A DNA stretch of 18,449 bases from Planktomarina sp. (GTDB lineage: Bacteria; Pseudomonadota; Alphaproteobacteria; Rhodobacterales; Rhodobacteraceae). The notes beneath the pieces are model-generated. The model searched no databases and was not told the origin of the DNA. It worked only from the letters and a program-made list of their open reading frames with translations. The stretch is taken from contig JAKMFM010000153.1 in NCBI GenBank assembly GCA_022425445.1, forward strand, positions 1 through 18,449, in the 5' to 3' direction. Made by a program: the position numbers and the translations under genes. The first letter of the stretch is position 1; the number at the start of each line of letters is the position of its first letter. Shown here piece by piece: positions 15,589 through 18,449 of the stretch.

Positions 15589-16373
15589 TGCAAGAAGAGT
15601 TATTTGACCATCAAGCTGTTGCGGAACGCGTGGCGGCGGAGACACTTATCGTTGATGTCGATGGGTTCGAAGGGCCATTGGATTTGCTTTTGTCACTGTC
15701 ACGCGCGCAGAAGGTAGATCTACGCAAAATTTCAGTTTTGGATCTTGCAGTTCAATATCTCGGTTTCATCGAAAAGGCGCGCGAGTTGCGCATTGAATTG
15801 GCTGCTGACTATTTGGTTATGGCCGCTTGGTTGGCGTTTTTGAAATCGCGACTGCTCTTGCCGCCGGATCCAACCATGGCCGGCCCAACGGGCGACGAGC
15901 TGGCAGCGCATCTGGCCTTTCAACTCGAGCGGCTGCAAGCGATGCGCGATGCGGCCGCAAAACTGATGGCGCGGGATCGCTTGGGGCGGGATCGTTTTGT
16001 GCGCGGGGGGACGGAGGATGTGACACGCCGAAAGACTGTCACTTACTCGGCCAATCTGTTGGATTTGATGCAGGGCTATGCGCGCATTCGCACGCGCGAC
16101 GATTTCCGTCCCTTTGTGATGGACCGTGATTCTGTGTTTACAATGGAACAAGCCCTGCAGCGCATGCGGGGGCTGATTGGCTTTACGGGCCATTGGACGG
16201 ATATTCTCGCCTATCTGCCCGATGGCTGGACTGATGATCCTAAAAAACGGCGATCCGCCACAGCGTCAACTTTCGCAGCCTCTTTAGAGCTGGCCAAAGA
16301 AGGAAAGATTGTCATACGGCAGGATGAAATTTTCTCATCTATTCAGATTAAAGGGGCCGATCGAGATGGATGA
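15588..16373 (+). CDS. scpA: Segregation and condensation protein A
   Basis: ScpA is the kleisin subunit that bridges the Smc ATPase heads in the bacterial condensin. The 261-residue protein shows the N-terminal Smc-neck binding region (DVDGFEGPLDLLLSLSRAQKVDL, ending in DLRKISVLDLAVQYL) and AADYLVMAAWLAFLKSRLLLP, both typical of ScpA. The C-terminal winged-helix part includes SLELAKEGKIVIRQDEIFSSI. I start at ATG 15588, which overlaps the nagZ stop; a GTG one codon earlier is possible. The 3' end overlaps scpB by eight bases. The middle (~110-150) is arginine rich and probably flexible. Confidence 0.95.
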   Translation: MQEELFDHQAVAERVAAETLIVDVDGFEGPLDLLLSLSRAQKVDLRKISVLDLAVQYLGFIEKARELRIELAADYLVMAAWLAFLKSRLLLPPDPTMAGPTGDELAAHLAFQLERLQAMRDAAAKLMARDRLGRDRFVRGGTEDVTRRKTVTYSANLLDLMQGYARIRTRDDFRPFVMDRDSVFTMEQALQRMRGLIGFTGHWTDILAYLPDGWTDDPKKRRSATASTFAASLELAKEGKIVIRQDEIFSSIQIKGADRDG

Positions 16374-17034
16374 CCTGCAAGAAGAAAGCTTGTTCGAAGC
16401 ACCGCCCATGGCCGAACAAGAGCGCATGGTCGAGGCCATTCTATTTGCATCCGCAGAGCCGGTTTCATTGCGTGAAATGGCGGGGCGGATGCCGCATGGG
16501 TGTGATCCGCTCATAGCCGTGCAGAATATACAAAAGCGGTATGACGGCCGCGGTGTCATTGTTGTGAAAGTGCAGGAAGCTTGGGCCATTCGCACGGCGC
16601 CTGATCTGGGGTTTTTGATGCAACGCGAGACTGTGGAAACACGTAAGCTATCGCGGGCCGCAATTGAAACTTTGGCCATTGTTGCCTATCATCAACCGGT
16701 GACCCGCGCAGAAATTGAGGAAATCCGTGGGGTTGCGGTGAGCCGCGGTACGGTGGATCAGCTGATCGAATTGGCGTGGATCAAAATCGGTCGCCGTCGT
16801 CAGACGCCCGGTCGTCCCGTCACATTTGTGGTGACAGAGTCTTTTCTAGATCATTTTGGATTGGAAAGCGCCCGTGATTTGCCGGGCCTTAAAGAGCTGC
16901 GAGCGGCTGGACTGCTTGAAAACCGCCCCGCGCCTAGTGCTGAGGTTTTGTCTGAGCCACATTCAGACGTAGATTTACAAGAAAACTTATTTGATGACGT
17001 AATTGAAGAGCCAGAGGATGAACCGTTATATTAA
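16366..17034 (+). CDS. scpB: Segregation and condensation protein B
   Basis: ScpB dimerises and binds ScpA in the Smc condensin complex. The 222-residue protein has tandem winged-helix domains: the first (~17-90) with RMVEAILFASAEPVSLREMA, the second (~95-170) with LSRAAIETLAIVAYHQPVTR, EIEEIRGVAVSRGTV and GRRRQTPGRPVTFV. This is the signature block order of ScpB. The acidic C-terminal tail (~190-222) is variable in the family. ATG 16366 lies inside the end of scpA (ATGGATGA overlap) and follows AAGGGG with good spacing, so I prefer it to longer open starts within scpA. Confidence 0.95.
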   Translation: MDDLQEESLFEAPPMAEQERMVEAILFASAEPVSLREMAGRMPHGCDPLIAVQNIQKRYDGRGVIVVKVQEAWAIRTAPDLGFLMQRETVETRKLSRAAIETLAIVAYHQPVTRAEIEEIRGVAVSRGTVDQLIELAWIKIGRRRQTPGRPVTFVVTESFLDHFGLESARDLPGLKELRAAGLLENRPAPSAEVLSEPHSDVDLQENLFDDVIEEPEDEPLY

Positions 17035-17203
17035 CATGTTCATTAACATTGTCATTCGTCGTTTGATGACGCTTGGTATTAACAAAGGCATTAACGCGGC
17101 CACAAAGTGGCGCAAAAAGCCGGAAGATCAAGATATGTCTCCCGAACAGAAGAAACGCTTGAGAGACAATGCGAATATTGTCAAGCGCACGCGGAGATTT
17201 TGA
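17018..17203 (+). CDS. 61-residue basic protein of unknown function downstream of scpB
   Basis: A small frame starting at ATG 17018, inside scpB (17-base overlap), with GAAGAG (17005-17010) seven bases ahead. The N-terminal ~25 residues form a hydrophobic/amphipathic helix (MNRYINMFINIVIRRLMTLG). The rest is strongly basic and hydrophilic (KWRKKPED, then PEQKKRLRDNANIVKRTRRF). No known domain is recognised. The codon pattern, the overlap and the ribosome site support expression; I recall similar short proteins near scpB or tat genes in Rhodobacteraceae, unsearched. Peripheral membrane or nucleic-acid association is possible. A second ATG at 17036 would shorten it by six residues. Confidence 0.65.
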   Translation: MNRYINMFINIVIRRLMTLGINKGINAATKWRKKPEDQDMSPEQKKRLRDNANIVKRTRRF

Positions 17204-17236
17204 TCGCGCTCTGGCTCGCAAAACTGCGGCCCTTGG

Positions 17237-18310
17237 CTATTTAAAATGTTTTGACAGTTTCAGCCCTTGCCCTTGGTAGTTGGAGGCAATGTCCCTACCG
17301 TAAAGCTGGCTGGGTGTCGCAAGCATCGCCTCATAGACCAAACGTCCAACAACTTGCCCATGTTCCAAGACAAAGGGCGCCTCATGGCAGCGGACTTCGA
17401 GAACGCCTCTGCTGCCTTGGCCATTCGCGGCGGCATGGCCGAAGCCAGGGTCAAAGAAACCTGCGTAATGCACGCGAAATTCACCAACCATAGCCAAATA
17501 TGGGGCCATTTCTGCCGCATATTCTGGTGGTATTGTCACAGCCTCCTGGCTTACCAGAATGTAGAATGCGCCCGGATCCAAGATGATTTGCTGAGTATCT
17601 GTGCGAATTTCTTCCCAATAATCAGCCGGATCATAAGCGCCAATTTTGCCAAGGTCGATCACGCCGGTATGCGGTTTGGCACGATACCCAACCAAACCGT
17701 TACGACCGGCGCTGAGGTCAACAGAAAAACCTAGTCCGTCTTGGATCACAGCATCGCCCGAGACCAATGGTGACTGCGCGTGCAAATTTGTGAGTGCCAC
17801 ATCGTCTAACACGGCATAACCTCGACGAAAGCGAATTTGATTGAGGCGCATGCCAGGCCGGACCAGAACGGAAAAGGAGCGGGGGCAAATTTCCGCATAG
17901 AGCGGACCGCTGTAGCCTTTAACAATACGGTCAAACTCTTTGCCGTGATCGGTGATGGTTCGTGTTAGAAGATCCAGGCGGCCGGTTGAAGATTTTGCAT
18001 TTGCCACAGCCTCTATTTCTGGTGGCAAATCGAGCGATTCCATCAGAGGGACGAGGTAAACACAGCCTTTTTCCAAGACGGCGCCCTCTGACAGGTCAAT
18101 TCGGTGCATTTCAAATTCACGCAACCGCTCCGCGACTGTGGCCCTATGCCCTGCGAGAAAGGATGCTCGGACCCGATAGGCAATATGTCCCAAACGCAGA
18201 TCCAGCGATGCAGGCTGTACTTGATCGCCTTGCAGCGGTTCAGAGATCAAAATTTGGCCCTGAGTAACCATAGTTTCAATCATATGACTTGGAATGACAC
18301 CTTGGGGCAT
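17237..18310 (-). CDS. dcd: Two-domain 2'-deoxycytidine 5'-triphosphate deaminase
   Basis: It turns dCTP into dUTP, feeding dTMP synthesis. At 357 residues it is twice the size of E. coli Dcd and reads as two dUTPase/Dcd-like halves, a form known in alphaproteobacteria. The first half has QPASLDLRLG (32-41), AKSSTGR (105-111) and YAEICPRS (E140). The second has HYAGFFDPGFGH (281-292), VLEVR (E305) and GQVVGRLVYE (318-327). The Ser-Ser-Gly-Arg element is missing from the second half and the AGFFDPGF element from the first, so the halves complement each other. The ATG at 18310 follows GAGAGG with good spacing. The upstream neighbour is a tRNA-Pro with a terminator only 22 bases away. The symbol is used by function; the protein is not a simple Dcd orthologue. 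Confidence 0.88.
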   Translation of the reverse strand: MPQGVIPSHMIETMVTQGQILISEPLQGDQVQPASLDLRLGHIAYRVRASFLAGHRATVAERLREFEMHRIDLSEGAVLEKGCVYLVPLMESLDLPPEIEAVANAKSSTGRLDLLTRTITDHGKEFDRIVKGYSGPLYAEICPRSFSVLVRPGMRLNQIRFRRGYAVLDDVALTNLHAQSPLVSGDAVIQDGLGFSVDLSAGRNGLVGYRAKPHTGVIDLGKIGAYDPADYWEEIRTDTQQIILDPGAFYILVSQEAVTIPPEYAAEMAPYLAMVGEFRVHYAGFFDPGFGHAAANGQGSRGVLEVRCHEAPFVLEHGQVVGRLVYEAMLATPSQLYGRDIASNYQGQGLKLSKHFK

Positions 18311-18332
18311 TGAGGTCCTCTCAATTTCAAAA

Positions 18333-18361
18333 AACCGCCCGTGCCACGGGGCAGGGCGGTT
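18333..18361 (-). terminator. Rho-independent terminator of tRNA-Pro
   Basis: AACCGCCC (18333-18340) pairs perfectly with GGGCGGTT (18354-18361) across a 13-base loop. Read on the minus strand the stem is followed by a T-run, so transcripts of the tRNA end here. It begins six bases after the tRNA CCA end and finishes 22 bases before the dCTP deaminase start codon. Confidence 0.85.
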
Positions 18362-18367
18362 GTTTAT

Positions 18368-18444
18368 TGGTCGGGCTAGCAGGACTCGAACCTGCGACCT
18401 TCCGTCCCCCAGACGGACGCGCTACCAGGCTGCGCCATAGCCCG
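18368..18444 (-). tRNA. tRNA-Pro(GGG)
   Basis: A complete 77-base tRNA on the minus strand. The acceptor CGGGCTA (5' end at 18444) pairs with TAGCCCG, the discriminator is A, and CCA is encoded (18370-18368). The D arm is GCGCAGCCTGGTAGCGC, the anticodon stem is TCCGT/ACGGA with loop CTGGGGG, giving anticodon GGG, which reads CCC and CCU proline codons. The T arm contains GGTTCGAGTCC. Its promoter is beyond the right edge. Confidence 0.95.
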
Positions 18445-18449
18445 AACAT

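Noticed and set aside
14878..15645. 255-codon minus-strand open frame
   Set aside because: Antisense to nagZ, which has all catalytic motifs; composition is that of a shadow frame.
16309..16365. Longer N-terminus for ScpB
   Set aside because: The extension reads scpA codons out of frame and lacks a ribosome site; ATG 16366 has AAGGGG upstream.
1..18449. Mobile elements, CRISPR arrays, integrase or attachment site at tRNA-Pro
   Set aside because: No transposase, repeat-spacer pattern or integrase frame was seen, and the only tRNA has an intact terminator with a housekeeping gene next to it.

Overview
The window reads as an ordinary, gene-dense chromosomal stretch of an alphaproteobacterium, most likely a marine Rhodobacteraceae (Roseobacter group). 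This is inferred from three things: moderately high GC, a DksA with a single cysteine, and the arrangement argS / SPOR protein / nagZ / scpA / scpB. It also carries Entner-Doudoroff genes and a two-domain dCTP deaminase. I see no phage, insertion sequence, CRISPR array or integron, and no gene-free gap longer than about 155 bases.

Layout. 1-634 is the 3' end of glnE (control of glutamine synthetase), overlapped by a small conserved-looking unknown gene (624-923). That gene runs tail to tail into the edd-eda operon on the minus strand (3330-883). A LacI-type palindrome sits just ahead of edd, so sugar-acid catabolism is probably repressor controlled. On the plus strand, an RlmI-like rRNA cytosine methyltransferase (3452-4648) is stop/start coupled to a PIN-domain nuclease (4648-5181). 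Next is a minus-strand block of a MoxR ATPase, a newly called 53-residue membrane protein, a CoxE-like VWA protein and an M48 metalloprotease (8214-5176). It looks like a membrane-associated chaperone or quality-control set.

The middle holds dksA (8370-8792) and a cytochrome b561-type membrane protein (8907-9440). The minus-strand pair of an ErpA/IscA-type Fe-S carrier and xthA (10607-9447) follows. Divergent from that pair begins a plus-strand run: dGTPase-like gene, argS, SPOR-domain protein, nagZ, scpA, scpB and a 61-residue basic protein (10684-17203). It joins nucleotide pool control, translation, septal peptidoglycan, muropeptide recycling and chromosome condensation, with tight overlaps from nagZ onward. 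The right edge has a two-domain dCTP deaminase on the minus strand (18310-17237). Behind it lie a tRNA-Pro(GGG) and its intrinsic terminator.

The parts most worth a second look are the 53-residue membrane protein inside the MoxR/VWA block, the PIN nuclease fused by overlap to an rRNA methyltransferase gene, the split catalytic motifs of the dCTP deaminase, and the LacI-type operator at edd. Nothing here clearly amounts to a wholly new defence or mobile system.
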